Position numbers and translations under genes: made by a program | In this document: one piece after another, positions 24,032 through 32,208 of the stretch | Numbering within the stretch: the stretch's first letter is position 1 | Layout: each line of letters begins with the position of its first letter | Notes under the pieces: model-generated | Seen by the model: the letters and a program-made list of their open reading frames with translations, nothing else | Told to the model about the DNA's origin: nothing | Databases searched by the model: none | DNA from: Alphaproteobacteria bacterium | GTDB taxonomy: Bacteria; Pseudomonadota; Alphaproteobacteria; Reyranellales; Reyranellaceae | Assembly: GCA_016870115.1 (NCBI GenBank) | Contig: VGCH01000024.1 | Coordinates: 1 to 45,843, forward strand | Length of the DNA stretch: 45,843 bases | Reading direction: 5' to 3'

Positions 24032-25228
24032 CTACCGCCCCTCGCTCCACCCGTCGCGTGTCTGCGGCAGTTTCTTTCCGAGGATCGACGAGGCCACGAC
24101 GTTGCGCAGCACTTCGGCGGTGCCGCCGCCGATCGTGAACATCCGCACATCGCGCGCCATGCGTTCGAGCGGCAGCTCGCGGCTGTAGCCCCGCGCGCCG
24201 AAGAATTGCAGCGCCTCGTTCACCACCGCGATCGCGCTCTCGGACGTGAAGACCTTGGCTTGCGCCGCCATCAGCATGTCGGGAAAGCCGTTCTCGCCGC
24301 TGGCGGCGGCCTTGTAGACCAGAGCCTGGGCGGCGGCGAGGCGGATCGACATGTCGGCGAGCTTCCACTGCAGACCCTGGAACTCGTTGATCGGCCGGCC
24401 GAACTGCTCGCGCGTCTCCGACCAGTCCAGCGCCAGCCGGTAGGCGCCCTGGGCGATGCCGAGCGCCACGGTGGCGGCACCCACGCGCTGGCTGTTGTAG
24501 GCGTTCATCAGGTCGGCGAAGCCTTTCTTGAGGCCGCGTGGTGGGATCACCAGCGCATCGGGGCCAAGCTCCATCTCCTCGAAATCGACCACCGCCTCGG
24601 GAATGCCGCGCAGCCCCATGGTCGGCTCGCGCTTGGAAATCTTCAGGCCCTTCGTCTCGTCGCGGATCGCGAGGAAGCCGCCGATTCCTTCCTCCTCGCC
24701 CCGCGTGTCGTAGACCTTGGCGAAGATCAGGTGCAGGCGCGAAACGCCGCCGCCGGTGATCCAGTGCTTGCGGCCGTTCACAACGAAGCGGTTGCCGCGC
24801 CGGTCGGCGCGCGTGGTCATGCCGCCGGCGTCGGAGCCCGCCTCGGGCTCGGTGATGCAGATCGCGGGCTTGTCGCCGTCGAGCACCATGCCGGCCGCGA
24901 GCTTCTTCTGCTCCTCCGAGCCGTAGGCCATCACCGCGCTGATCGCGCCCATGTTGGTCTCGACCGCGATGCGGCCGGTGACGGCGCAGGCCGCCGACAG
25001 CTCCTCGATCGCCAGCACCGCATCCAGCCAGGTCCGCCCCTGACCGCCATAGGCGGTGGGGATCGTCATGCCGAGGAGCTTCTCGCGCTTCAGGAGTTCG
25101 ACATTGTCCCAGGGGTACTGCTCGCTGCGGTCGACCTCGGCGGCGCGCGCGGTCACCGGCCCGGCAGCGAGCGCACGCACGCGGTCGCGCAGCGCGATGC
25201 GGTCGGGGGAGAGGGCGGTCGCGGTCAT
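24032..25228 (-). CDS. Acyl-CoA dehydrogenase-superfamily protein lacking both catalytic Glu positions (3-sulfinopropionyl-CoA desulfinase-like candidate)
   Basis: A 398-residue flavoprotein of the acyl-CoA dehydrogenase fold: ITEPEAGSDAGGMTTRA (FAD/substrate loop), KHWITGGG and the C-terminal flavin segment are intact. In medium-chain enzymes the base is Glu in YEGT; here the segment is FTIGGGT, Gly367. In isovaleryl-type enzymes it is Glu in LERL; here the segment is NSQRV, Gln246. Arg86 lies in VTGRIAVETN. This combination (Gln246, Gly, Arg near 84) matches what I recall of the desulfinase Acd of Advenella, which releases sulfite from 3-sulfinopropionyl-CoA. The ATG at 25228 overlaps the cyclase stop (ATGA). 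Alternative: an ordinary dehydrogenase with a different base. Function not proven. Confidence 0.82.
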   Translation of the reverse strand: MTATALSPDRIALRDRVRALAAGPVTARAAEVDRSEQYPWDNVELLKREKLLGMTIPTAYGGQGRTWLDAVLAIEELSAACAVTGRIAVETNMGAISAVMAYGSEEQKKLAAGMVLDGDKPAICITEPEAGSDAGGMTTRADRRGNRFVVNGRKHWITGGGVSRLHLIFAKVYDTRGEEEGIGGFLAIRDETKGLKISKREPTMGLRGIPEAVVDFEEMELGPDALVIPPRGLKKGFADLMNAYNSQRVGAATVALGIAQGAYRLALDWSETREQFGRPINEFQGLQWKLADMSIRLAAAQALVYKAAASGENGFPDMLMAAQAKVFTSESAIAVVNEALQFFGARGYSRELPLERMARDVRMFTIGGGTAEVLRNVVASSILGKKLPQTRDGWSEGR

Positions 25229-26742
25229 CGGGCGGGCTCCGGGGCAAGGTGGTCGAGGCTGTGGACGGTCACGGCTTCGGTGCGGCCGCGCACCAAGATA
25301 CTGCCGTGATCGCGCCAGGCGAAGCCCGTCGTGCAGGCCGCGCGCGTGGCGTCGGATACCAGAATGCGCGTGCCCAAATCCTTGTTCAGCTGTTCCAGTC
25401 GCGCGGCGAGGTTCACCGTGTCACCCAGCAGGGTGAAGGAAAGTCGCTCGCCCGCGCCGATCGAGCCACCGATCACCCGGCCGGTCGCCACGCCGACCCG
25501 CGTCGTGAAGGCAAAGAGATCGCCGAACTGGCGGTCGCCGACGGCGCGCTGGATGTCGAGGGCCGCGCGCACCGCCGCCGTGGCGTGATCCGGGCACTCG
25601 AAGGGCATGTTGAACGAGGCGAACACACCGTCCCCGATGAAGGTGTTGACCGTGCCGCCATGCTTGCGGATCGGTTCCAGGATCGCCTCGAGATACTCGT
25701 TCAACGCACGGATCAGCTGGTCCGGCGGCACATACTCGGCGATGGTCGTGAAGCCCTGGATGTCGGTGAACAGCACCGTCGCGTCGCGGGTTTCGCCGGC
25801 CAGGCCGCCGCCCGCCGGCCCGGCAAGGATTGTCGCCGCGACGTGCGCGTCGACGTACTTGCCGAAGGTCTCGCGGATGCGCTCGCGCTCGGCGAGGCCC
25901 TTCACCATGTCGTTGAAGCGGCCCGTGACCTCGCCGACCTCGTCGTTGGACGTGACCGGCACCCGCACGGTCAGGTCGCCCGCCGCCACCTCGGTCATCG
26001 CGCGCGACAGGATCCGCACCGGCCGCAACAGCGAGCGGCCGACGAAGAAGCTCACGATGGCAAGTCCCGGCAGCGCCGACAGCACGTCGGTCAGGATTTC
26101 CTCGCGCAGCCGTGCGCCCTCGTAGGAGAAGAGGTCGGCGGTGATGACCGCGAGCGGCACCACCGACACCAGCACCAGCGCGATGCCGAGTTTCAGCGCG
26201 TATCGGCCGAAGAACAGCCGCAACGTGTCGCCCGAGAGTCGGAAGATGAACTCGCAGAGGTGGGAGAGATAGTCGCTGACCAGAAAGTAGACCAGCGTGA
26301 AGTAGAAGACGGGAAAGACGGCGTTGAGCGTCAGAAAGTCGACGAGCGTCGGCTCGGGGAACACGCCCTTGGCCGGCGGATACCCGTCCGGCAGCGAGAA
26401 GCGGATCAGCGTCAGCACGATCGAGATCGCACCCGTGACGGTCGCCGAAATGAGCGGCAGCTGCGTGAGCCCGCGCTGCACGGCCTCGAAGTCGAGGTCG
26501 CCTGCGAGATGCCGCCGGATCGGCTCGAAAAGACGGGTGCCGATTGCGAGATTGGCGGCGCCGAGAAACGCGATTGTGAGCGCAACGTTCACCGGCGCCA
26601 CGACCCAGCCGCCCACGATCACGTAGAAGGTCCCGATCAGGAGGAGGTCGACGGCTGTCGGCACCGCCATGAAACGGAAATAGCGCCGGCGCAGAGCCGC
26701 AGCGTCGATCTCCGGCAGGGGGCGGGCAGCCACAGCGGTCAT
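25225..26742 (-). CDS. Membrane HAMP-linked class III nucleotide cyclase
   Basis: A 505-residue signalling enzyme. The N-terminal half (about 25-235) has five or six membrane helices; HAMP domain about 235-290 (RPVRILSRAMTEVAAGDLTV); cyclase domain about 318-500. Metal ligands D327 (LFTDIQGF) and D371 (FIGDGVF) are present, as are the transition-state residues N444 and R448 (DTVNLAARLE). The adenine-recognising Lys that normally precedes FIGD is Thr367 (TVNTFIGD), while Asp441 is kept. That makes substrate choice (ATP or GTP) or activity uncertain; related sequences with this NTFIGD form are, from memory, common in alphaproteobacteria. First gene of a two-gene unit with the acyl-CoA dehydrogenase. 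Confidence 0.87.
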   Translation of the reverse strand: MTAVAARPLPEIDAAALRRRYFRFMAVPTAVDLLLIGTFYVIVGGWVVAPVNVALTIAFLGAANLAIGTRLFEPIRRHLAGDLDFEAVQRGLTQLPLISATVTGAISIVLTLIRFSLPDGYPPAKGVFPEPTLVDFLTLNAVFPVFYFTLVYFLVSDYLSHLCEFIFRLSGDTLRLFFGRYALKLGIALVLVSVVPLAVITADLFSYEGARLREEILTDVLSALPGLAIVSFFVGRSLLRPVRILSRAMTEVAAGDLTVRVPVTSNDEVGEVTGRFNDMVKGLAERERIRETFGKYVDAHVAATILAGPAGGGLAGETRDATVLFTDIQGFTTIAEYVPPDQLIRALNEYLEAILEPIRKHGGTVNTFIGDGVFASFNMPFECPDHATAAVRAALDIQRAVGDRQFGDLFAFTTRVGVATGRVIGGSIGAGERLSFTLLGDTVNLAARLEQLNKDLGTRILVSDATRAACTTGFAWRDHGSILVRGRTEAVTVHSLDHLAPEPAR

Positions 26743-26832
26743 GTGCGGGATATAGAACGGGACGCCCCGCCTGTCTGCCGGCGCGCGTGGGGGCGTTCCG
26801 ATCCGGCGGGACTCAGCCCGACAGAGAACGCC

Positions 26833-27903
26833 CTAGCCGTCGATCTCGCGCGCCGTCAGCGTGTAGGCGAAGGCGTCGGGGTCATCGGGCAGCGGGCCAT
26901 CCGGCGTTTCGGCGACCGGCCGGTCGAACAGCGCCAACGGGGCGCGGGTGGCGCCCGGCAGACCCAGCGAGTCCGCAGCGTTGAAGGCGATCCAGTTGTT
27001 CTCCGCCGCTCCGAAGAGCGCGGCGCGAAGATCCACGAGACGCGCGTCGCCGGGACCGAGATTGTCGCGCGGCTCCAGCGCCCGCACGCGACACGCGTCG
27101 GCCGGATCGGCCGCCGTCCAGCCGCTCCCGGCCAGCCAGACCTCGGCGCGCGTGTGCTGCGCGCGACTGAGATCGGCCGCGTTCGGGCCGAGACTCGTGA
27201 ATTCGAAGCGCGAGGCCGCAACGCGAAGCCCGGCGAGTCGTCGGGCCGGAATCTCCAGCGCGCGCGCGAGTGCCACGAAGAGGCCATTCAGTGCGGCGGC
27301 ATCGCCGGTCGGCTGGTTCTCTGCCGCGAGCGAGGCCGGCGACCGGCCGCGCGCGTTGGCGTCGAACCGGCCTTCGCTGGCCACCCAGAGATGGAGCGCG
27401 CGGGCGACATCGTCACCCGCCCCACTCGCGATCTCCCGCGCGCGGGCGAGGACCGCGGGATCGGCGGCGTCGCGGGTTGTCCAGCGGCGTCGATCGGTCT
27501 CGGACAGGCGCGGCGGACGGCCCGGTGCGGGGGGGCCGATCGCGCGTTCGCGCGTTCGCACACGGATCGTGAGCGTGGTTGCTGGCCGCGCGCCGGCATC
27601 CCAGGCGAAGGACAGGATCTCGGCGCCCGACACGGTGTCCCAGAAGCGCTCGACCGTCTGCGCGTTGCCGAGCCACTCGGGCGGCGCCGCGCGCTGCCAG
27701 TCCGGCGCCTCGAAGCTTGGCAGCGGCACCCACACGCGCACCGCCTTGCCCGACGCGCGCGGTTCGAGCCGGGTGACGAGATCGAACGTCCGCCACGCGC
27801 CCGGTCGCGGCCGGAAGGCGGGTTGCGCACGGAGAGGCGAGATGAACAGGGCGCCGCCGCCGGCCAGCAGCGCGCGTCGCGCGAGCTGGCGAGGCCGGAT
27901 CAT
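26833..27903 (-). CDS. Transglutaminase-fold protein without the catalytic cysteine, Tat-exported
   Basis: A 356-residue protein. RRALLAGGGALFISPLRAQ at 9-27 is a signal with a twin arginine. The C-terminal half carries a transglutaminase-like core: GLFVALARALEIPARRLAGL (207-226), a His at 250 (AQHTRAEVWL) and an Asp at 266 (GWTAADPAD). The expected catalytic Cys in the G-x-C element is Ala202 (TGDAAALNGLF). So the fold is kept but thiol chemistry is not possible; it may bind or scaffold rather than cleave. The start at 27903 is one base after the upstream ligase stop, indicating co-translation. No partner protease or ATP-grasp gene is visible nearby. Confidence 0.75.
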   Translation of the reverse strand: MIRPRQLARRALLAGGGALFISPLRAQPAFRPRPGAWRTFDLVTRLEPRASGKAVRVWVPLPSFEAPDWQRAAPPEWLGNAQTVERFWDTVSGAEILSFAWDAGARPATTLTIRVRTRERAIGPPAPGRPPRLSETDRRRWTTRDAADPAVLARAREIASGAGDDVARALHLWVASEGRFDANARGRSPASLAAENQPTGDAAALNGLFVALARALEIPARRLAGLRVAASRFEFTSLGPNAADLSRAQHTRAEVWLAGSGWTAADPADACRVRALEPRDNLGPGDARLVDLRAALFGAAENNWIAFNAADSLGLPGATRAPLALFDRPVAETPDGPLPDDPDAFAYTLTAREIDG

Positions 27904-27904
27904 C

Positions 27905-29752
27905 TCACGCTGGCACGATGGTCGCGGCATCCGCTGCGGCCGCGTAGAGCCGCTTCACCGCGTCATCTCGGTGCTCCAGCACGGCGCGCTGGTTGATGTA
28001 GCCCTTGTCGGTGATCTCGTTGGCGTCGATCGACGCGGGAGCCGCCAGCAGGATCGCGCGGGCGATGCGCGTGGAGCTGCCCGGGTTCGCCGCGTTGTGG
28101 GCGGCGAGACCCTCGGCCACCTTCCGGCGCACTTCAGGCCGTTCGATCAGTGCAGCCAGCGGCGTGTCAGGTGCCGCGCCGGGGCAGAGCGCCAGGCACC
28201 CCGCCGGGTTGGGGAACACCAGAAGCCTCACATCGTCGCGATCATGGCCGGCAACCACGCAATCCTGCGCCACCGGCGCCATCGCCGCGATCGCTGACAC
28301 GCGAAGGCCGCCCGCATGGACCCAGGTGCCCGATGTCAGCTTGAAATCCTCGGCCACTCGCCCATCGAACACGATGCCCTTGGTCGGAACCTTGGGATCG
28401 GCGAGCTTGCCGGCATCGCCGATGCGGTAGAAGCCGTCGGCGTCAAACGCCAACTGGGTGAGATCGGGTCGCCGCCAATAGCCCGGCGTCACGTTGGGTC
28501 CGCGCACGCGCAGCTCCATCTTGGCGCCATTGGGCGTCAGCAACACCTCCACGCCCGGCACCGGCAGGCCGATATTGCCCGGCCCATCGACCGGCCAGGT
28601 GAGGACGGTGGCCAGCGGCGCCGTTTCGGTCGAGCCCCAGGCCGCGGTCAGCAGAGGCCGAAGGCCGGTCGCCTTCACCGACGCGGAGTCGAGGCGCCGC
28701 CAGACATTCTCCGGCAAGGCCGCGCCGCCGTAGAACAGAAACTCGGCACCGAAGAGGTGCCGGGCCACGACCGGATCGGCTTCGACACCCGGCAACATCA
28801 CATCGTAGCCGCGCGGCACGTTGTAGTAGGCCGTCGGCTCGACCTCGCGCAGGTTGGCGACCGTCTTGTCGATCAGGCCCGGCATGGGCCGGCCGTCGTC
28901 GATGTAAAGCGTGCCGCCGTTCCACAGGACCTGATGCAGCACGAAATTGCCGCCGAAGGTGTGGTTCCAGGGCAGCCAGTCGAGCAACACCGGCGGACGC
29001 GTCGCGAAGAACGGAAACGTCTGGATCGTGGCCTGCTGGTTGGTGGTCAGCATGCGAACGGTATTGATTACGCCCTTGGGCAGCCCGGTGGAGCCCGAGG
29101 TGAACAGCACCTTGGCCACCGTGTCTGGCCCGATCGCCGCGAGTGCCCGGTCGACATCCGCTGTCGCGCGGGTGCGCAGAAGGTCGTCCAGAGACTCCGC
29201 GCCCGCCGGCACAGCGGTCGAGCAGACCAGCCGCACACCGTCCATCAGCTTCTCGCGCCGCAGCGTCTCGACGCCGCCGGCGAAAGCCGCGCCGTTGTCG
29301 GCGAAGATCACCGCAGGCGTCGTCGTGCGTACGACATGGGCGAGCTTGGCGTGGTCCTGCGACATCAGCGAGTAGGCGACAGATACCGGCGCGGCCGGCA
29401 CGCCGACATGCATTGCCGCGAACGTCACCAGCGCATGGTCGATCGAATTGCCCGACAGGATCGCGACCGGCCGCTCCGCCGAGGCGCCACGCTCCAGGAG
29501 CGCCTGACCCAACGCCCGGACCGCCTCGTGCGCCGCGCGATAGGTGAGGGTTCGCCAGCCGGTGCCGGACCGCTCGGCGAGAAACAGCCGATCCGGCGCG
29601 CGGTGCGCCCAGTCGGCCAGCACGACGCCGAGACTGTCGGCGTGGCCGGTCGTGAGGGGCGCGCCGCGCAGCACGATGCCGCCGTCGGCACGCTGTTCGA
29701 CATGGGTGGCTGGCGCGGGGAAGGGGATGTTCTTGTAGCCGGGCTGGGTCAT
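27905..29752 (-). CDS. Feruloyl-CoA synthase-like acyl-CoA ligase
   Basis: A 615-residue adenylate-forming ligase, longer than usual CoA ligases, as in feruloyl-CoA synthases. A3 loop TSGSTGLPKG at 218-227, A5 motif AWGSTETAP, and a C-terminal EITDKGYINQRAVLEHR segment that is characteristic of the feruloyl-CoA synthase family; its Lys stands for the A10 lysine. It would activate ferulate, a related phenylpropenoate or another aryl acid. No enoyl-CoA hydratase/aldolase or vanillin genes are in the window, so ferulate itself is not certain. Begins 7 bases after the livF-2 stop and is followed by the transglutaminase-like gene, so import and activation are probably co-expressed. Confidence 0.82.
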   Translation of the reverse strand: MTQPGYKNIPFPAPATHVEQRADGGIVLRGAPLTTGHADSLGVVLADWAHRAPDRLFLAERSGTGWRTLTYRAAHEAVRALGQALLERGASAERPVAILSGNSIDHALVTFAAMHVGVPAAPVSVAYSLMSQDHAKLAHVVRTTTPAVIFADNGAAFAGGVETLRREKLMDGVRLVCSTAVPAGAESLDDLLRTRATADVDRALAAIGPDTVAKVLFTSGSTGLPKGVINTVRMLTTNQQATIQTFPFFATRPPVLLDWLPWNHTFGGNFVLHQVLWNGGTLYIDDGRPMPGLIDKTVANLREVEPTAYYNVPRGYDVMLPGVEADPVVARHLFGAEFLFYGGAALPENVWRRLDSASVKATGLRPLLTAAWGSTETAPLATVLTWPVDGPGNIGLPVPGVEVLLTPNGAKMELRVRGPNVTPGYWRRPDLTQLAFDADGFYRIGDAGKLADPKVPTKGIVFDGRVAEDFKLTSGTWVHAGGLRVSAIAAMAPVAQDCVVAGHDRDDVRLLVFPNPAGCLALCPGAAPDTPLAALIERPEVRRKVAEGLAAHNAANPGSSTRIARAILLAAPASIDANEITDKGYINQRAVLEHRDDAVKRLYAAAADAATIVPA

Positions 29753-29759
29753 GGCGCTC

Positions 29760-30476
29760 TCACAATCCGAGATAGGCCTGGCGCACACGATCGCTGGCGA
29801 GCAAGTCACCGCCCGCGCCGGACAGTTCGATGCGGCCGTTCTCCAGAACGTAGCCGCGATGGGCGATGCGCAACGAGGCCTGCACGTTCTGCTCGACCAG
29901 CAGGATGGTGAGACCTTCCTCGTTCAGCCGCCGAACGATGCGGAAGACTTCTTGCACAATGGTGGGGGCGAGGCCGAGGGAGGGCTCGTCGAACATCACG
30001 AGGCGCGGCTGACCCATCAGGCAACGGCCGATCGCCAGCATCTGCTGTTCGCCACCAGAGAGCGTGCCCGCGGCCTGATCGCGCCGCTCGGCGAGGCGCG
30101 GGAACAGCGCCATGACCCGCTCCATGGTCTTGCGCTCCGCTGCACGGGCACGTTTTGGTGCCGCGCCCATCTCCAGATTTTCGAGCACGCTGAGATTGGG
30201 GAACACTTGGCGCCCTTCCGCGACATGGCCGATGCCGGCCTCGCAGACGCGGTGGCTGGGCCCGCCCGCGATGTCCTGACCGTCGAACACGATGCGCCCG
30301 CGCGTGGGTTTCTCGATTCCGTGGATGGCGCGGATCAGCGAGCTCTTGCCCGCACCGTTCGCGCCCACGATCGCCACGATCTCCCCGGCGGCAACCTCGA
30401 GCGACACATCGGCGAGCGCCTGCGCGTCACCGTAGTGCAGGTCCAGCCCCTGCACCGCGAGCAGCGGCGCGCTCAT
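29760..30476 (-). CDS. livF: Liv-type ABC importer ATPase LivF (system 2)
   Basis: A 238-residue ATPase with Walker A GANGAGKSS, signature LSGGEQQMLAIGRCL and Walker B LVMFDEPSLGLAP. The ATG at 30476 overlaps the livG-2 stop as ATGA. Together with LivG-2, LivH-2 and LivM-2 it forms the second complete importer; sequence differs enough from system 1 to suggest an old duplication, not a recent one. Confidence 0.9.
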   Translation of the reverse strand: MSAPLLAVQGLDLHYGDAQALADVSLEVAAGEIVAIVGANGAGKSSLIRAIHGIEKPTRGRIVFDGQDIAGGPSHRVCEAGIGHVAEGRQVFPNLSVLENLEMGAAPKRARAAERKTMERVMALFPRLAERRDQAAGTLSGGEQQMLAIGRCLMGQPRLVMFDEPSLGLAPTIVQEVFRIVRRLNEEGLTILLVEQNVQASLRIAHRGYVLENGRIELSGAGGDLLASDRVRQAYLGL

Positions 30477-31210
30477 GCAGCGTCTCCCGCGGCGTCGCCG
30501 AGATAGACATCGAGCACCGCCTGATGGCGCGCGATCTCGGCCGGCGTGCCCTCGGCGATCTTCTCGCCCGAACTCACCACGACCACATGAGCGGCGAGCG
30601 CCATCACGGCGCGCATCACATGCTCGATCAGCAGGACGGTGATACCGGTGCGCGCATTCAGATCGCGCAGGAAGGTCACCATGCGGTCGACTTCAGTCGG
30701 CCGCAGCCCCGCCATCACCTCGTCCAGCAGGAGGAGCGTCGGCTCGGTCGCGAGCGCCCGCGCGACCTCCAGCCGCTTTCGGTCGGGCAGCGTCAGCGCC
30801 TCGGCGAGCTGGTGTCGCCGGTCGCCGAGCTCCAGCGCGTCCAGGATCGCGCCCGCGCGCTCCCGCGCGGTTTCGAGATCGGCGTGGCGATGCAAGGCGC
30901 CCACCGTCACGTTCTCAAGCACGCTCAGCCCCTTGAAGGGCTTCACGATCTGGAAGGTCCGTCCCACACCGGCAGCGCAGACGAGATCGGGCCGCAGGCC
31001 CGAGATGGGGCGGCCGTCCAATCGCACCGCGCCAGCGTCCGGCGGAAAGACACCGGCGATCATGTTGAAGATCGTGGTCTTGCCCGCACCGTTGGGACCG
31101 ATCAGGGCGTGGATCGCGCCGGCCGGGACCGCGAACGACACATCGTGGACGGCGCGAAGTCCGCGAAAGCGCTTGCCCAGAGCCTCGATCTCCAGCCGCG
31201 CGCCGCTCAT
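30473..31210 (-). CDS. livG: Liv-type ABC importer ATPase LivG (system 2)
   Basis: A 245-residue ATPase with Walker A GPNGAGKTT, Walker B LLLLDEVMAGLRP and the switch His in LLIEHVMRAV. The signature is TLPDRKRLEVARAL instead of LSGGQ, a variant seen in LivG proteins. The ATG at 31210 overlaps the livM-2 stop as ATGA; a longer upstream extension in this frame lies inside livM-2 and is rejected. The C-terminal VLDVYLGD is the LivG tail. Confidence 0.9.
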   Translation of the reverse strand: MSGARLEIEALGKRFRGLRAVHDVSFAVPAGAIHALIGPNGAGKTTIFNMIAGVFPPDAGAVRLDGRPISGLRPDLVCAAGVGRTFQIVKPFKGLSVLENVTVGALHRHADLETARERAGAILDALELGDRRHQLAEALTLPDRKRLEVARALATEPTLLLLDEVMAGLRPTEVDRMVTFLRDLNARTGITVLLIEHVMRAVMALAAHVVVVSSGEKIAEGTPAEIARHQAVLDVYLGDAAGDAA

Positions 31211-32208
31211 CGCCCGCGCTCCTCGACGCCCAGTCGCTTGGCAAGCCAGGGCCAAACACCGGCCGGGCGCCAGATCACGATCACCAGCAGCGCGAGGCCG
31301 TAGAAGATCTGCTTGAGGCCCGAGATTTTCAGATGCTCGGTGAGGTCGGTGAAGAGCTCGCCCATGCCCGTCAGCACGACGGCGCCAACGATCGGCCCGA
31401 ACAGCGTGCCCAGCCCGCCGATGATGGGCGCGAGCGTGATCTCGATCGAACGGCCCATCGCGAACGCCGTCTCGGGAAAGAGATTGTTGTAGTAGAAGGC
31501 GTTCCACACGCCTGCGAGCGCCGTCAGAGCTGCCGAGATCGCGATCGCGATCATCTTGCAGCGAAACACCGGCACGCCCACGGCTTGCGCGGCCTCGGCG
31601 TCCTCGCGGATGGCAAGCCAATAGCGGCCGAGCCGGCTTTCCAGCAGCAGACGGCAGAGCACGAAGGCGCCGACGGCGAGGATCAGGATCGCGTAGTAGA
31701 AAAGCGTCGCCCCACCGCGCAGGTTCAGGATGTCGGTGACACCGCCCTGCACCTTGAGGAACAGCCCGCCCGATCCGCCGGCCCAGGTCCAATGGTCGAA
31801 CGCGATGCGGGTGAACTCCGAGAAGGCGATGGTGAGCAACGCGAAGTAGACGCCGGCGAGCGAAAAGCGGAAGCCGAGATAGCCCACGATGCATCCCGCC
31901 AGCACCGCCACCGCGACCGCCACGAAAGCGCCCACCCAGGGGCCGATCCCGTAGTGGAAGAAGAGGCCAGCCGCGATGTAGCCGCCGAGCCCGGCATAGA
32001 GCGCGTGGCCGAGCGAGAGCTGGCCCGCGAAGCCCATCATGATGTTCCAGGCCTGGCCCACGAAAGCGAAGTACAGGATCAGGATGGCGACCGAGAGCGC
32101 GTAGGGGCCGAGGAACGCGGGCGCAGCGACCAGAAATGCCAGCAACGCCGCGAGCAGGGCGAGTGCGCGCGGTGTCGCGCCGCCGATCAGAAGTCGCACG
32201 ATGCTCAT
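31207..32208 (-). CDS. livM: Liv-type ABC importer permease LivM (system 2)
   Basis: A 333-residue permease with roughly ten membrane helices. WNIMMGFAGQLSLGHALYAG, GVYFALLTIAFSEFTR and GGLGTLFGPIVG are LivM motifs. Its ATG overlaps the livH-2 stop (ATGA), and its stop overlaps livG-2. Forms a heterodimeric channel with LivH-2. Confidence 0.9.
   Translation of the reverse strand: MSIVRLLIGGATPRALALLAALLAFLVAAPAFLGPYALSVAILILYFAFVGQAWNIMMGFAGQLSLGHALYAGLGGYIAAGLFFHYGIGPWVGAFVAVAVAVLAGCIVGYLGFRFSLAGVYFALLTIAFSEFTRIAFDHWTWAGGSGGLFLKVQGGVTDILNLRGGATLFYYAILILAVGAFVLCRLLLESRLGRYWLAIREDAEAAQAVGVPVFRCKMIAIAISAALTALAGVWNAFYYNNLFPETAFAMGRSIEITLAPIIGGLGTLFGPIVGAVVLTGMGELFTDLTEHLKISGLKQIFYGLALLVIVIWRPAGVWPWLAKRLGVEERGR

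Noticed and set aside
25249-27996. A 915-codon open frame on the plus strand opposite the cyclase and transglutaminase-like genes
   Set aside because: Composition is Arg/His/Gln-rich without any fold, and it mirrors two well-supported minus-strand genes; in such GC-rich DNA long antisense frames are expected.
31211-31894. A long N-terminal extension of LivG-2
   Set aside because: It lies inside livM-2 in another frame; the ATG at 31210 overlaps the livM-2 stop as ATGA and starts the ATPase domain.
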